Assembly (NCBI GenBank): GCA_905250125.1
Contig: CAJNOL010000127.1
Span: 1-64,000 of the forward strand
Length of the DNA: 64,000 nt
Source of the DNA: Rotaria sordida
Taxonomy: Eukaryota; Rotifera; Eurotatoria; Philodinida; Philodinidae
Direction of reading: 5' to 3'
Shown: in pieces, positions 1-12,300 of the stretch
Layout of the letters: each line of letters opens with the position of its first letter
Numbering within the stretch: position 1 is the first letter of the stretch
Translations under genes and position numbers: made by a program
The notes under the pieces: generated by a model
Told to the model about the DNA's origin: nothing
Seen by the model: only the letters and a program-made list of their open reading frames with translations
The model's database searches: none

Positions 1-102
1 TATTTATCAGACATACATATATTTTTTTGATTATTTCTTTCTTTTCTTCAAGACATTTACATTTGTATATCTATTATGAGTTCAACAAGAAAAAAAAATA
101 GA

Positions 103-667
103 TCAACATTTCTTTGGTGCATAGTGCACGATTGGTTTTGATCGTTTATGAAAGAGCAATTTTCGTTTGATTGTACATTCAACTTGATAACTTGTATTAT
201 TAATTCCATCTACTTGTCGTTTACGCATTACTAATAAAGGTTTGTCAAGTTCTACCATTTTTCCATCGAGAATATGTTGTCCAATTACACATACTGGCAT
301 TTCCTTAAATAATAATGATCATGTTGTTTTGTTTTCACGATTGATTATAGTCAAAACTCACATTTTGTGTAAAAAAAAGAAAGCCAAGACGTTCACCAGA
401 CAATGATTGTTTGTCAGCAGCATATTCCTATATTCAAAAAAAAAAGAAAAAATAGAATTATTCAAAAATAATAAAATTCATCGAGAAAATATAATCAATG
501 AATTAACACAGAGAATATGAATAATAATTGAAAATTAACATACTAATGCGCCTTGTAATTCAATTAAAATTAATTCTGTTGAATTTTCTGCTCTTGAAAT
601 AAAAAATATTGTTGAAAAGATGAATTATTGTTTGAATTACTCACTGTTGAATTAATATTTGCACCAT
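103..667 (-). CDS. CHTF8: CHTF8 / Ctf8, subunit of the Ctf18 replication factor C clamp loader
   Basis: Four exons on the minus strand (645-667, 544-592, 362-427, 103-303) give a 112-residue protein, close to the usual metazoan Ctf8 length of about 120. It starts MVQILIQQAENSTELILIEL, matching the family start (MVQIVI, then E-x-VLMELQGE). Residues about 40-75 carry LG, MPVCVIGQHILDGKMVEL and DKPL, and the tail ends KRSKPI then PKKC, like the family's TRPKPI-PKKV ending. In the family, Ctf8 binds Dcc1 and the Ctf18 C-terminus to form the alternative PCNA loader used in sister-chromatid cohesion, in the nucleus. All introns are 50-120 bp with GT-AG ends. A 3' splice-like sequence (TTTTTAG) ends two bases before the ATG. 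KMT5B lies upstream on the same strand, 316 bp away. Confidence 0.9.
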
Positions 668-750
668 ATCTAAAAATTTGTTTATTGTTTATGAATCATT
701 CATTTTTTTTTTCATATGAAAAAAGCAAATAAATTTTATTCGGGAGAAAC

Positions 751-783
<33 letters not shown>

Positions 784-983
784 TTAAATTTTATCTGTGT
801 TAATGACAAGCAACATAATGAAATATCTAAAGTTTATGATATTAGACTGCACAAAACAGAACGAAATAAATGTAACTATACACATGTATACATATGAAAA
901 GTAGAAGCAAACATCTGAGCTATGCCACACACACATACGTATATATATAAGAAGTAAAGTAGTGAAAAATGAAAATTCATTGT

Positions 984-3900
984 TTATGTTTTTCGACGTT
1001 TACTTGAACGTAATGATGTTGTTTCATGAATTGATGTTTCTTTTAATGATCGTTTTCCATTATCAATTTTAATAGTAACAAGAGATGATTTTGATGATTT
1101 CATTTTTCCAAGTTCATCTAATAAAATCGGATCCGGTCTCATGCGAATTGTTAATTTAGGTAAAACGGGTCGTTGAGATAATTCATTTTTACTTTCATTA
1201 AGATCATTATTCTTCTTATTATTATTATTGTTTGTACTAGTATCATTATTTTCACTATCACTTGTTGATGATAATGAACTAACAGACGAAGTACTTGAAT
1301 GACGATTAGAACGAATTGTTGGACGCCAACTAAGAAAATTTGGATTATTTGAATGTATCGTTGTTGTTAATGAAGTTGATGATGATGAATATTGAGATGC
1401 AGTTCGTTGACGACCACTAGGATAAGTTCGTGAAGAAGATGATATAGAAGAAGATGATGAAGAAGTAGATAAAGCAGGTGAAAGAAGACGAGATGAACGA
1501 GAATGAACTGTTGTTGTCTAAAATAAATGAAAGAAGAAATATTATTTTATATATAATATTAATTTGAACGTGATTTTTGTATATTTTACTTGTAAATGAG
1601 GTATTTGTGATATTGTTTCTGTAGTTTGTTTAATTGGTATTGTTGATGATTGTGAATTTGAATTTGTACCATCGGAAAAAAATGCTGAATCGGATGAAGT
1701 AACTGTTATTGTTGGTTGATTTCGTGTCATAATAACAGATGATTTTGATGAAGATGAATGTGAACTACTTGGTCGTCGACGTGGTATTCTTCTATTTGGT
1801 GTTAGTAAAGGAAAAGAAGATAATTGAGATGAACATATAGTTATAATATTATTTATTTTCTTCTTTCGAATTGACTAAAAAAACAAAACAAAATACATAT
1901 TAAATAATCAATCGTGTATCATAATTTACTATTTTTTTCTTATTTGATTGGCTTCGAATAGGTTGAATAGGAGAAGTAGATGTTGTTGGAATATTTGTTA
2001 TTGTCTAAATAATACAGTAAATAAATATAATTCTTAATATACAGATTTAATTTCGATTTTTTTTCCGTAATAATAACTGACATAAAACATCCAAATTGTG
2101 ATTTAAATAGAGAAATTTGTTTCCAAGAAAGATTTGAGGACAGTAAAATCTTCATAGTCTTCTCAAAATTCAGGGTCTCTATAAAATCCCTCAAACTCGT
2201 TTTTCAGCATTCAGGACCCCAAAATAAAAGTTGCTTTTGATTACACAACTGAGCTGGGCAACTCAATTCAATTCATGAGTGTAGTTAAGTTGCTCAGCTT
2301 TGTAACATTGAATGACAGAGCAACTAATTCTCTAGAAAATAAGATGTTTCCAAACTCTTCATAACGTTTTTCGACCGATCTATACTAATTTTAAGAAAAG
2401 CTCAAAAGTCCTTTTTTTGTCTGGTTTTCCATAGGAATTGGTGAAAAATCTACTTTTGAGCTTCTGCTTGAAATTGATGTAGTTCAGTCGAAAAATGTCG
2501 TGGAGAACTAGAAGACATCTCGTTGTCTAGAGAATTAGTTGCTCTATTATCCTGTTTAATTACAAGAAACTTTTATTTTGGAGTTCTGAGTGCTGGAAAA
2601 CTAAGTTTTAGATTCTCTAGAGATCCTCGGTTTTGGAAATACTGTGAGAATTTTGTTTTCTTTAAACTTTTGTTGGAAACAAATTTCTCTATTCAAGTCA
2701 CAATTTGAATTCTTTATGTCAGGTACTTATTACAGAAAAAAAGCGAAATAAAATCTATATAATCAACTTTTGGAGTCACTGTATACAATATAATAAATCT
2801 TAACTTACAGTATTCGTTAAGTTTATTCTACTAGGTGGAACAGTAAATTGACCATTTTTATTTCGATAAATTACCGTTGGTTGTTTTACAAGTACTGTAG
2901 CTTTTTCTTCTTCTGTTGGTTTTTCTAAAGAGACAAAACAAAGTTTTTAAAAAAAAAAACAGCTACTTTTTTTTCCCATCAATTGAACTTCTTACTTTTC
3001 TCTTCCATTGTATTAATACTATTAACTGACTGAATTTTACGTATACGTTTATCAGTTTGACGTAAACGTGTTGAAATAATCATATGTTTATTTATTGATT
3101 GATCATTAGTAATAGATGATGTAACTATTTCAGTAGTAGTAACATCATTATTTGATAACGATTTTGTTATTGATGAATTCACTCGAGCAAATGCCCCATG
3201 ACCATGCCTGAAATAGATATTTTAAATGTATATATATAAAGAATTGTATAGAAAAAAAGAATATTACGTTTCACAGCTATGACATTCACAGAGTGAATTA
3301 TTATCACCGAAAAAATCCGATCCATAACAGCAAGTTATTTCATCGCCGATTTCAATCGGACGAAGTACATGAATATAAGCTGAACTTATACCTGTAGCTA
3401 CAAACTAAAGAAAATAGACAACTAGAATAATATTGAAAAAGCAAAGGAAAAAAAAACCATGGTTAATTTACTCACTTTACAATTAGCCCGACAATCATGA
3501 TTGATATAAGCTAAGAAAATGAGTAAAATAAAATTAATCGAATAGAAATATTTATATTTAATTTTTAATACCTGCTGGTCCAAGCCATAATTGTGAACAT
3601 TTTTTACGACAAGAATACATAACAGAAAAATCATTTACGCCAGGTTTAAGAAAAACATGTTCTTCTTCAGGACTTAATTCAGCTATACAACCAATCAACA
3701 TTTCAATCTTATCATTCACTGCCCTAAAATAAATCAATTGATTCTATCTACTGTTTACATAAACAAAAACGAAAAAAAAAGAAAAACAAATTCATTATTA
3801 CCATGCTTTAGTAGCTACTACTTTTCCTCCACATTTTTCTGTTGAATAACGATAACATGGTTGAAGTGTAACACCCGAATTTTTATTAAATAAATGAAGA

Positions 3901-4321
3901 AAACGATACAACTAAAATAGAGATGTTCGATTCTTTTTTGTTTTGTGTTTATTATTTTAATATATTTATTTTCTTACATGTTCTTTAAATGCTGTTATCT
4001 GAATTGGATGTTTTCGTGCAAGCAATTGATCATACCATGTACCAATTGCAGTTACTTCATCAAAACATCGTTGATAATCAAGATGTTCTTGAAATTGTTC
4101 AACAGCTAATTTCCATTGTGGTAATAGACGACGATTTGGTCGAAAACGTACATTCATCTTATGTGTTGTAAATCCAAATATACTATCAACGATGATCATT
4201 GTAGCAAAATCATCGTTTTCACTAAAGAAAATAATAATAATAAATAAAATTAATATAAGAAAATAAAATGAAAAGATTCTTACCAAAGATCAGCTACTAA
4301 TCGTGGTACACCGTTGTACAT
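984..4321 (-). CDS. KMT5B: Histone H4-K20 methyltransferase KMT5B/SUV4-20 type
   Basis: Eleven exons: 4284-4321, 3978-4221, 3802-3911, 3572-3723, 3476-3510, 3268-3404, 2996-3207, 2809-2924, 1930-2004, 1590-1874, 984-1517. They give 645 aa in one frame. The N-terminal helical region keeps [18 protein letters not shown] and [11 protein letters not shown], which are specific to SUV4-20. The SET domain (about residues 95-240) has the cofactor motif [11 protein letters not shown] (about 182), then [18 protein letters not shown] and the post-SET CECHSC (about 232-237). Family enzymes convert H4K20me1 to me2/me3 in heterochromatin, using SAM. A basic [10 protein letters not shown] segment follows, as in KMT5B. 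The Ser/Thr-rich disordered tail ends in a nuclear-type SSKRRKT. Exon 1 is very short (12 codons), so the N-terminal extension found in vertebrates is missing or lies on an unseen exon. One intron is almost wholly a foldback element. Vertebrate KMT5B and KMT5C cannot be told apart here. Confidence 0.93.
2015..2781. mobile_element. Foldback (Tc1/mariner-like ends) element filling a KMT5B intron
   Basis: The two halves (about 2015-2410 and 2440-2781) are imperfect inverted copies. For example, the segment at 2324-2350 (GAGCAACTAATTCTCTAGA) recurs inverted at 2523-2545, and GAGAAATTTGTTTCCAA at 2110 recurs inverted near 2680. The outer ends read CAGTAAAT and, inverted, CAGTGACTCC. Both sit next to TA (2013-2014 and 2782-2783), the target duplication of Tc1/mariner elements. 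No transposase ORF is present, so it is non-autonomous. It occupies 767 of the 804 bp of the intron between exons 8 and 9 of KMT5B. Confidence 0.75.
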
Positions 4322-5689
4322 GTTGATAAGATGAATGATTTGTTTTATTTATATGAAACAATAACGATATTCGATCGAAATTTACAGTTTCATATTACTA
4401 TTAATAACGATTATTCAATTAGAATTATAAAAATAGAACATCTTGTAATCTAAAATTAACATAATTATGTTCTAGATGTAACGAATAATATTAACGATGA
4501 GCTCACGAATAAAAAAAAAAATAACTTAATTGAATTATAGATGAAAAATCTTTTTACAAGCTATACGATTTCTACAAGAACAAAGCAGAACGATGCCAAG
4601 AAAGTCTTTTTTGCCACTAGCCATAAGTGTCTGTGTCTGCGTGACCAATACCGCATAATTATAACTAATTTCTAGAATCCATCAACTTCCAGTGACATCT
4701 ACTCAATATTTATATAATGTGTGAATAATATAACTGCATTTACAATTCTATTTATCGCTTTTTATAAAACATATAATATCGTTCATATCAATTGATCGAA
4801 AAAAAAATCAACTAAAAGTCTAATTCACAAGACTCAGGCAGACAAAAAACCGATTATAATAACGTTTAAACGCGTTTATTGATTTCATTCGTACTTTAAA
4901 TGCGTTTTTCATAGTTTCTTCAGGGAATTTTCATTATAAACTATAAAAAAACAGTTGCATTTTGTTGCTACGATATCAGTCATGTTTACACAAGAAATTT
5001 TCGTTTTTCTTTAGATTATGTGGGATTGACCGAAAATTCTTAATTTAAGTTTTTCGCATATTATTTAAAATATTTTCATTCACTATAATTACTAAAGCAC
5101 ATTTGCCTACATAAAACTGAATTCGAACACGATTTTTCACTGCTATTCTACTGCAAAGAAACGCATTTTTTCATAAGCGGGCTATAGTGCATTTCTTTAT
5201 ATAAGTTTTCTTATTGAAAAACGAGTTTTCTTTACAGAGAAGTTAAAATATTCACATTTTTATTATAATTAAAAATTCTGTTCTATGATACAAAGTCTGC
5301 TACCGTTTAGACAAACATTTTAAAATATCAGACTCAAAATTACATCGTTTAAATAGTTTTATTTCATGATATGCTTAATGCTTATCTTCAATTAAAAGTT
5401 ATTCTAATGTTTGATATGTTAAAATATTTGAAATAAATAATTTATTTAGATTGGATTATTTAACAATAATTGATGTAACTTTATTTCGTTAATCATTTTT
5501 GGACTGTTCAACAATAGAAATTGAAGGATGAACATTTGATGTGAGAGAATATTTGCTTGAAGATATTATTCAATTACTCAATTTTCAACTAATAAGTTCA
5601 GCATCAACAACGGGAAAACAAAATATAACATTTCAACTTTATTTATAACAAGAAAAATATAGATAAAAATCTTTGCAATGTACCAATGG
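4322..5689. other. Intergenic, KMT5B 5' flank
   Basis: AT-rich sequence upstream of KMT5B. It probably holds the KMT5B promoter and any 5' UTR, but I see no recognisable motif, ORF or RNA gene in it. Confidence 0.4.
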
Positions 5690-6500
5690 TGTCGAATTAA
5701 AGTTTAAACGTTTTATATTAGCAAAATTGCGACGAGTTGCTTCACGTATAAATTTTTCTGTGACTTCTTATATATATATATATCAATAAGCAATTGTAAG
5801 AACAATAAGACGTGGTAAAAGCATGTTGGCATCAACTAATAATTGTTCTACATAATGGATATTTCCATAAATTATTGCGAGATGTTTGAGATAAGGAAAC
5901 ACAATAATTGATGGTATTTAATTATTCTTCTTTGTTTCATGTGATGGTTTATAATTTCGTGATTTATAGTTAGAAACAGTTAGATCAGTTAGAAATGGAA
6001 AAGAACGAGCAAATTCGATCATAGATTTTATGTTGAAATGGACAAAAAAATATTCACCAACGATATCGCATGAACATCTGTAAATAAACCTCCAGGAAAA
6101 GTGCTGCTAATATTATGCATAACATTCATTTTCTATGGAAATGAATAGATATGAGATCGGGTCATTCCATCCAGATATTGATTTAAGTAAAAATCAACTT
6201 GATAAAATTTTCCATTGAGAAATATGCATCGGATGTCTTCATATAATTGATTATTAATATAATTATTGATGTTAGTATGAGTCATAATATTGAAACTGAA
6301 TGTTTAAAGTTAAGGCATATGATCTAAAGTCTCATTGTTGAGATGAATACCATCAATAAATGTCGATCGATTGGTAATAGTGAGATATATAATGTAAGTT
6401 GTTCGAGATATACCATTCGATGAAGAACAGGTACAACATGACTATTATTTTCATTTGTTCGATTATATGAAATTAGTGAAAAAGATTTTAGATGAAATAT
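5690..6500 (-). pseudogene. F-box/LRR-like gene relic
   Basis: Minus-strand fragments read as one decayed protein across frameshifts and stops. In gene order they are HVVPVLHRMVYLEQLTLYIS (about 6370-6440), YLNQYLDGMTRSHIYSFP then a stop (about 6135-6190), SFPFLTDLTVSNYKSRNYKP (about 5950-6010), PYLKHLAIIYGNIHYVEQLL (about 5830-5890) and EKFIREATRRNFANIKRLNF (about 5700-5760). The leucine spacing and the 'HYVEQLLVD...LLPRL' phrasing fit the degenerate LRR half of F-box-like proteins that are abundant in bdelloid genomes. This assignment is from memory of the family, not from a search. A TA microsatellite (5770-5783) interrupts the last part. No intact start or F-box is visible. Not functional. 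Confidence 0.55.
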
Positions 6501-7629
6501 ATCCTTTAAAAAAAAAGATTTCTTTAATATGATGCTTAATTGTCTTATTTTTTAGTACTCTTTTCACAGATAACTAATTCGATGCTCATTTTGTCTTGAT
6601 TTATGGTGCTCAAAACACATCTGTTTTATAAGAGACATTGTTTTTCACATGCTGTAAACATCGATTCGTTAATTACATTTTATATTATTCGAGTGCAGAC
6701 TGTCTTGGATATCATAAAGAACAGAAAAAGAATTTGGAATGAAGCAGAGGAATGTACATTTATAGAAACAAAAAGTATAAACATGATGGAAGAACTACAA
6801 AATCACCCATTCGGGAGGAAATCTTCGAATTTGCCTTTTGCATTGTTTATTCAAGGGAAATCTTCGAATGTGTCGGAAGCTTTAGTGCTATTGTTCTATT
6901 CACGATGATGGTGATTCTTGTTCGATTGAAAACCGGTGTTATTATTATATGTTTGATGGGTACTGCTAATTAATCTAATATGTTTACTAAATAAAATACA
7001 CGACAAAACGGTGTGCATATGATTGCAGTCTAATAGTATTGTTTTATCAAGAGGCATTGTTTATTTTACGTTTTCAATATACTATTATTGTTCTTTACCT
7101 ATTGATTTATAGATCTATATCAGTATCTTATTTACTCGATTTCTCTTCAATTTTGATTATTGCTATTATAATAATGAACTCAGATACTTTCCAAGGTGCT
7201 ATATCTTTTTTTTTTTTTGAAAAAGTAAAATAGAAGTATTAGTAGTCATTAAATTCAATAAAAGATAATAACCGATAATAGAAGAAACAATTCTCATGGA
7301 AAATTTTATTTTTATCACATGTTTTCAAGCGATAATTATTGTTCAATGTAGAGCAGATAATCACTCGTATATACATCTAGTTAATTTTAAATTTCTCGTC
7401 TTTAAACAAATGATACTTCTACAATTGTTCCGTTTCTTCTCATGTCTTTTCTAGACATATTTTTAAATTTTTGTTAAATCGTTGTTATACATTAACATCC
7501 CGTTCTATTTCATTTAAATCACGTGCTCAAATATAAGAAAAGAAGAACGAACAAACAAAAGTTTATATGTATAGAAACATGATCTTCTTTCATTCTACAA
7601 TCTATCATTTAATATAACTCTATATCATC
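6501..7629. other. Intergenic with non-conserved short ORFs
   Basis: Overlapping plus-strand ORFs of 60-100 codons (from 6603, 6752 and 7039) have no family features. They overlap in different frames and look like chance ORFs. The words TTTATAAGAGACATTGTTT (6622) and TTTATCAAGAGGCATTGTTT (7043) resemble each other, suggesting an old local duplication. Nothing else recognised. Confidence 0.35.
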
Positions 7630-7761
7630 ATGTCGTATCCTATCGAAACAGATAACGTAACAGGTCACAAATATATTATTGATGTCAAACGTCGTCGTAG
7701 TATTTGCTCAATTGATGGATGTATATCAAGAGCACAACGAAATTCTTTTTGTGCAAAGTAG
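7630..7761 (+). CDS. Small ORF, 43 aa, possible fragment
   Basis: Reads MSYPIETDNVTGHKYIIDVK, then a basic patch RRR, then CSIDGCISRAQRNSFCAK before TAG. The C-x4-C-x9-C layout with basic residues resembles the start of a small Cys/His repeat, but no complete zinc finger follows. It lies 190 bp upstream of the BRCT gene on the same strand. It could be a relic exon or chance. Family not recognised. Confidence 0.2.
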   Translation: MSYPIETDNVTGHKYIIDVKRRRSICSIDGCISRAQRNSFCAK

Positions 7762-7949
7762 AATAATTTAGAAAATCTATATCGAATACCTTTCATTAAA
7801 TTTTCTAGACATTTACAATCATATAATAATACCACGAAGAACAACAACAGAGTATGTTCTAATCGATGATTTTTTAAACATTATTGAAGATTTATATTTA
7901 GATAATTAATAGTAAAACTTGTCAAAATTTACGAAATAAAAAATGTTCT

Positions 7950-9386
7950 ATGACAAGGAAACAATCTCAAATTAATCGACGGTCAGCATTATCTGTAAAA
8001 ACATTATCCAATGATAATTCCAATATAAATATCAATCAAATTAAACAAATATTCTCGAAATTTCAAGATCATTTAGAACAAAACGTAAGAAATATATCAA
8101 AAAAAAAAACAAATAAACTAAAATTAAGTTGAAGCTCGAAAAATAGTCACAATCCTATCAAAAACAGAATAAATTAATTTTCACTAGCACTTAAAATATA
8201 TGATCTAATTTTGGTTGTGCGTCTCATGCCGGAAACGAACATTACTAAAAAGAAAGATCATCGAAATGAACATCGCCCCGAATGTCTTTCGATCATCTAT
8301 GTTGGTCAGCTTCGTTTCGGCGATCATTCCTTACGTTCATTTTTTCTGAACATTTATCATATATATATATACCGTAGGGACTATTTCAGAATATTGCTAA
8401 TAGGTTTAGTCATTGAAATGAAGATCACCGAAAACAGGTGCTACCGATAGTCGCATTGCCGAAATGTAAATTACCGAATTTCGGCGAAGAATATACTAAC
8501 CTTTGTTTTTGTGTATCAATGTGTTTTCTTAATTTTTTCTTTAATAGTTGAACAATGAAACAGGTCCTCAGGCGACAGAATTAAGTATAGAAATTGATGA
8601 TGATACAAAATCTGAAAGTTCAATTGAATATGATTATACTAATCCATTATCAGTGTCTCTTCCAATAAATAATATTCAACATCGACATGTAACAATTGCA
8701 ACTATTTATTTGCAAGATGACCAATGGGTAAAAAATGGAAAGAAATTAATCATTATATATTAAACAATTGTTATTTATCTTTATTCTAGCATCAATTTGA
8801 ATTATTTATTAAACATTTTTCTTTATATGTTTCACTTTCGAATAATTTGAATGTCAATTCATCAACGACACATTTACTCATTGACGATTCTGCTCATCCA
8901 TTGCAATGTACTTTTTCTAAAAAGATTTTCCAAGCTGTTGCTCGACATATATTCATTGTTTCTGTACGATGGATTGAAGAATGTTTGTTGCAAAATACAA
9001 TTGTTGATGAAACTCCATTTGAAATTCATGGTGATGCAACAATGTCAACAATGCATTTAGCTCGTCATACTTCTGTTATTCCATTATTTTCATCATTCAT
9101 GTCATTTGCAATTGATTGTAATTCATTTCAACAAGTATTAACACGTAATGAATTAGCTGAATTAGTTATATTAAGTGGTGCTCAATTATTCGATCCAGAA
9201 CAACAAATATCAACAAAAATTCAATCAGAACTTCTTCTTGTACTTGCTGATCCTACAGCTGATCGTCATCGATTAGAAAATAAATATAAACATTGGCATA
9301 AAAATGTAAAATTCCTTACACCAGGATTTTTACTTAAATCTATTATTTATCAAAAACAACAACCATTTGAAGATTTTGAACTTTAA
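7950..9386 (+). CDS. Tandem-BRCT protein, BRCA1/BARD1 C-terminal type
   Basis: Three exons (7950-8084, 8548-8727, 8790-9386) give 303 aa. Residues 1-105 are polar and probably disordered. BRCT 1 (about 106-200) has THLLIDD, then VSVRWIEECLLQNTIVDE with the conserved aromatic W, then FEIHGD. BRCT 2 (about 205-303) has LAELVILSGAQLFD and ends in a FLLKSIIYQ helix. The order and the FE-x-GD linker match the paired BRCT repeats of BRCA1 and BARD1, which bind phosphopeptides at DNA damage sites in the nucleus. No RING or ankyrin repeats are seen in these exons, so either this is a short BRCT-only protein or upstream exons are missing. The ATG at 7950 is the first in frame. Intron 1 holds a GAAATGAACATC-type repeat cluster. 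Confidence 0.75.
8225..8500. repeat. Degenerate short repeats in BRCT gene intron 1
   Basis: Related 18-19-bp words recur: GCCGGAAACGAACATTACT (8227), CATCGAAATGAACATCGCC (8258), CATTGAAATGAAGATCACC (8412) and GCCGAAATGTAAATTACC (8459). Inverted relatives lie at TTCGTTTCGGCGATCATTCC (8311). The cluster ends in an ACCGAATTTCGGC hairpin. The cluster is more GC-rich than the surrounding intron, so it is probably a mobile-element relic. Confidence 0.5.
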
Positions 9387-12300
9387 ATTTTGTTTTCATT
9401 TGCATTGTAATTTTTGTTTTTGATATATTTTGTTCGAGACAAATATATAGGAGACCATAATAGATTAAAAATTATTACGTCATAGTATCTATTTTAATGG
9501 GAATGAATAATTGACTGCATTCGAGATGAAAAATTGCTATTCGGATTTTACAAAATTAAAAACGTCACAGATATAAAGTTGAGTTTTAGAATTTAAAATA
9601 GTTTGATGATTATCATGAGAAATTTTTCAATAATAAAATACAAATTAGTAATGAAATATTCTTCCCAATCTAAGATTTTTTTTTTGTTACTTTTGATGCG
9701 TTTTTTAATATATATTGACCTTTCTAAAACCAAAAGTAACGAATGTATGAAGATGAATGCAGATAAGATACAATGATAACGTAACTTCCTATGCATATTA
9801 AAGATAACAGATGAAATGATATTGAGAGCAAATTGAATACATGATACAACCAACACTGAATATTCAATGTCACTCTTTTGTCAATTGGTTTGTATTATGC
9901 TAGTATAAAAAGAAAAGTTATTAAAGAAATATTTAATAGCTCGAATCATCTAGATGTTATTAATCATTGATGTTCTTACAAATTGATTTAGAAAAATCAT
10001 TCTTATTTGTTCTATTCCAAGCATCTGTGAAGAAGATTCAAAATTGTGAAAAGATCGGAGATAAACTATGATCAAGTTGATACCATCATGTATATTTAAA
10101 AAAAAGGATGTCGTCTAATTCACATATATCCGTATAAAAATTCAAGCAATAGATAGGAAGCATATGAATATTACTTCTCGAAAGTTCTTCCATAATTTTG
10201 AGACAATTATTTGATCCACTTTTTTTTTGCGTATGAAGCATGTATTAGCAAATACTCCATATAGACCTTCATACGAATAAGATACTGAAAGTTCGATATA
10301 CGAAGAACAAAATTTCATATATTTCGAATGATGTCTGTGGATGAGACCTGAAACTAACTTTTCATTTTTCGTCGATATTCGATGTTTGTAAAAACGAATT
10401 TTTTTTTGCATTACAAAATTGTTTTTTTCTTTCGTCGAACATTTGAAATCAAAAACTTTATCAAAACTATTTCTGCCTTATATCAAAATATAGTATGTCA
10501 TTAACTCTACAAAATTGCTCATCAACGAAATTTATATTTGTAATCGTTAACTTACAAAATATTTATCGAAATATAAAAAAATATCACAAATTTTTTCATT
10601 GGTCTCCACATACTATTTCGTCCTTGTTGATCCTATCGGTATCTCACAGTGTAAGGATCCAGAATGAATTTTAGATACGTTGTAGAGCATTAAAAAGCTT
10701 ATCGATTGACATAAATATGTGTAGAATGAAAGTGCACGTAGCCTACCTGGTTACTCATAACAAGGTGAAGCGTGACAAATCATTTTCTGCTGTTTTTATC
10801 TATACTTAACTTGACCATATTATAATTATTCAACCATGTCTCCATATCATTTCGATCGTTTTTGGTCAGTTCAATACCGTTCAATAAAGTATTGCGAGAT
10901 GATTAAAGAGTACTATTGCACAATTTCGCGTATATTTATCTTCTTGATGATAGATGTGTAAGATCGACATAGTATTCAAATGAAAAAGCTTCTACGTGAT
11001 CAGAGAGTAATTTCTCATTTTATGAGACTCGTTCATCATAGAGTCCTAGTGATAGATAGATTTTGTTGACGTATACATATAACTATTGCGATAAACTGAA
11101 AAAGATCTCATCTCAGCTTGAATAATTTAGTCATTTGAGTAAAACTTACATTAAGACTACCATATCATTGCATCAATCCTTGCTCATCGACTAAATGTGT
11201 GAAATTGTTCTAATATGAGATTTATTCGCTATTTTATGCAGTCCCCCTATAATTCTTCAATGATGTAATGACATTTGGTGATTTGATGTCAGCACGAATA
11301 TTTGTGAAAGGTTTTTCTCGTGGAGCAGTAAGTTTGATGTGACCACAGAGTTCTTGGTAGAATGATTTAGACACTCAATGTAGGGTAAGTGCTTTGTTGC
11401 CTTAACTCAATTCAGCTTTCTTATAATGAACAAATCATCTGCATGCAAATAAGATGGTTCGACGAATCATATCCAATGATCCTATTGTTTCCCTATGCGT
11501 CTTTCGATTTCAATATTTGGTCAGTCTGAAAATTTGTCTAGTTGTAAAGGCAAAAAAAGTATTCTTGGAAATAGGAATTCTTCTTTTCTGATGATTTTTG
11601 AATCATCTTTCGAAAATGTTTCCAGTCACGAAAAATATATTCAACTGTATGACTCATGAAAAATTTCGGGTTGATAAAAAACGTAGACGGATTTATGCTT
11701 GTTAAAGCCAAACTTGTTTTATGGTTGTTAACGATTATAAGAGCTGAGCTGTTACAAAATGGTGACGATCACAGTAGTGAACATATTTTCCACTACTCTT
11801 AATGGAGATTCTTATTTGACACTTTGAAAACTATCGTATAAGGGGCAAACAATAGGTCTAATCAGGAAATAGTTTTTAAGAGATTTAGGAAGAAAATCAA
11901 GATCAGCATGTTTATTTGACTGTTTACCAAGAATGTTGATCATTATTTATGGTATTGAACAAGATTATATTTTATTTTTAACGATTCCTGTGACATGATT
12001 TTGTATTACATTGTAAATGTTATCATTTCGAATATTCCGTTAATTTTTTTTTAATCGATCATCCGTGTATTGATATTGAAAAATAAAACTGTTCATTTCT
12101 AAAGAAGTCTTTTGTTTTTTTCTAGATTGATTAAATCAAATGTACTTCAAAATCAAACATATTTATTATCATAATTTATTCGTTTTATACTCGAATATAG
12201 TGTCGTAGAAATATTAAAGAGAAAAACAGTAAAGGCAATAAATTTAGGAAAGTAGCAGTGTCAAAAAAGAAAAGTATCGACATAAAATCATTTCGTTGAT

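Noticed and set aside
11380..11480. Reverse-transcriptase-like SYLHADDLFI on the minus strand
   Set aside because: Only one motif-like word; neighbouring frames lack other RT blocks and contain stops.
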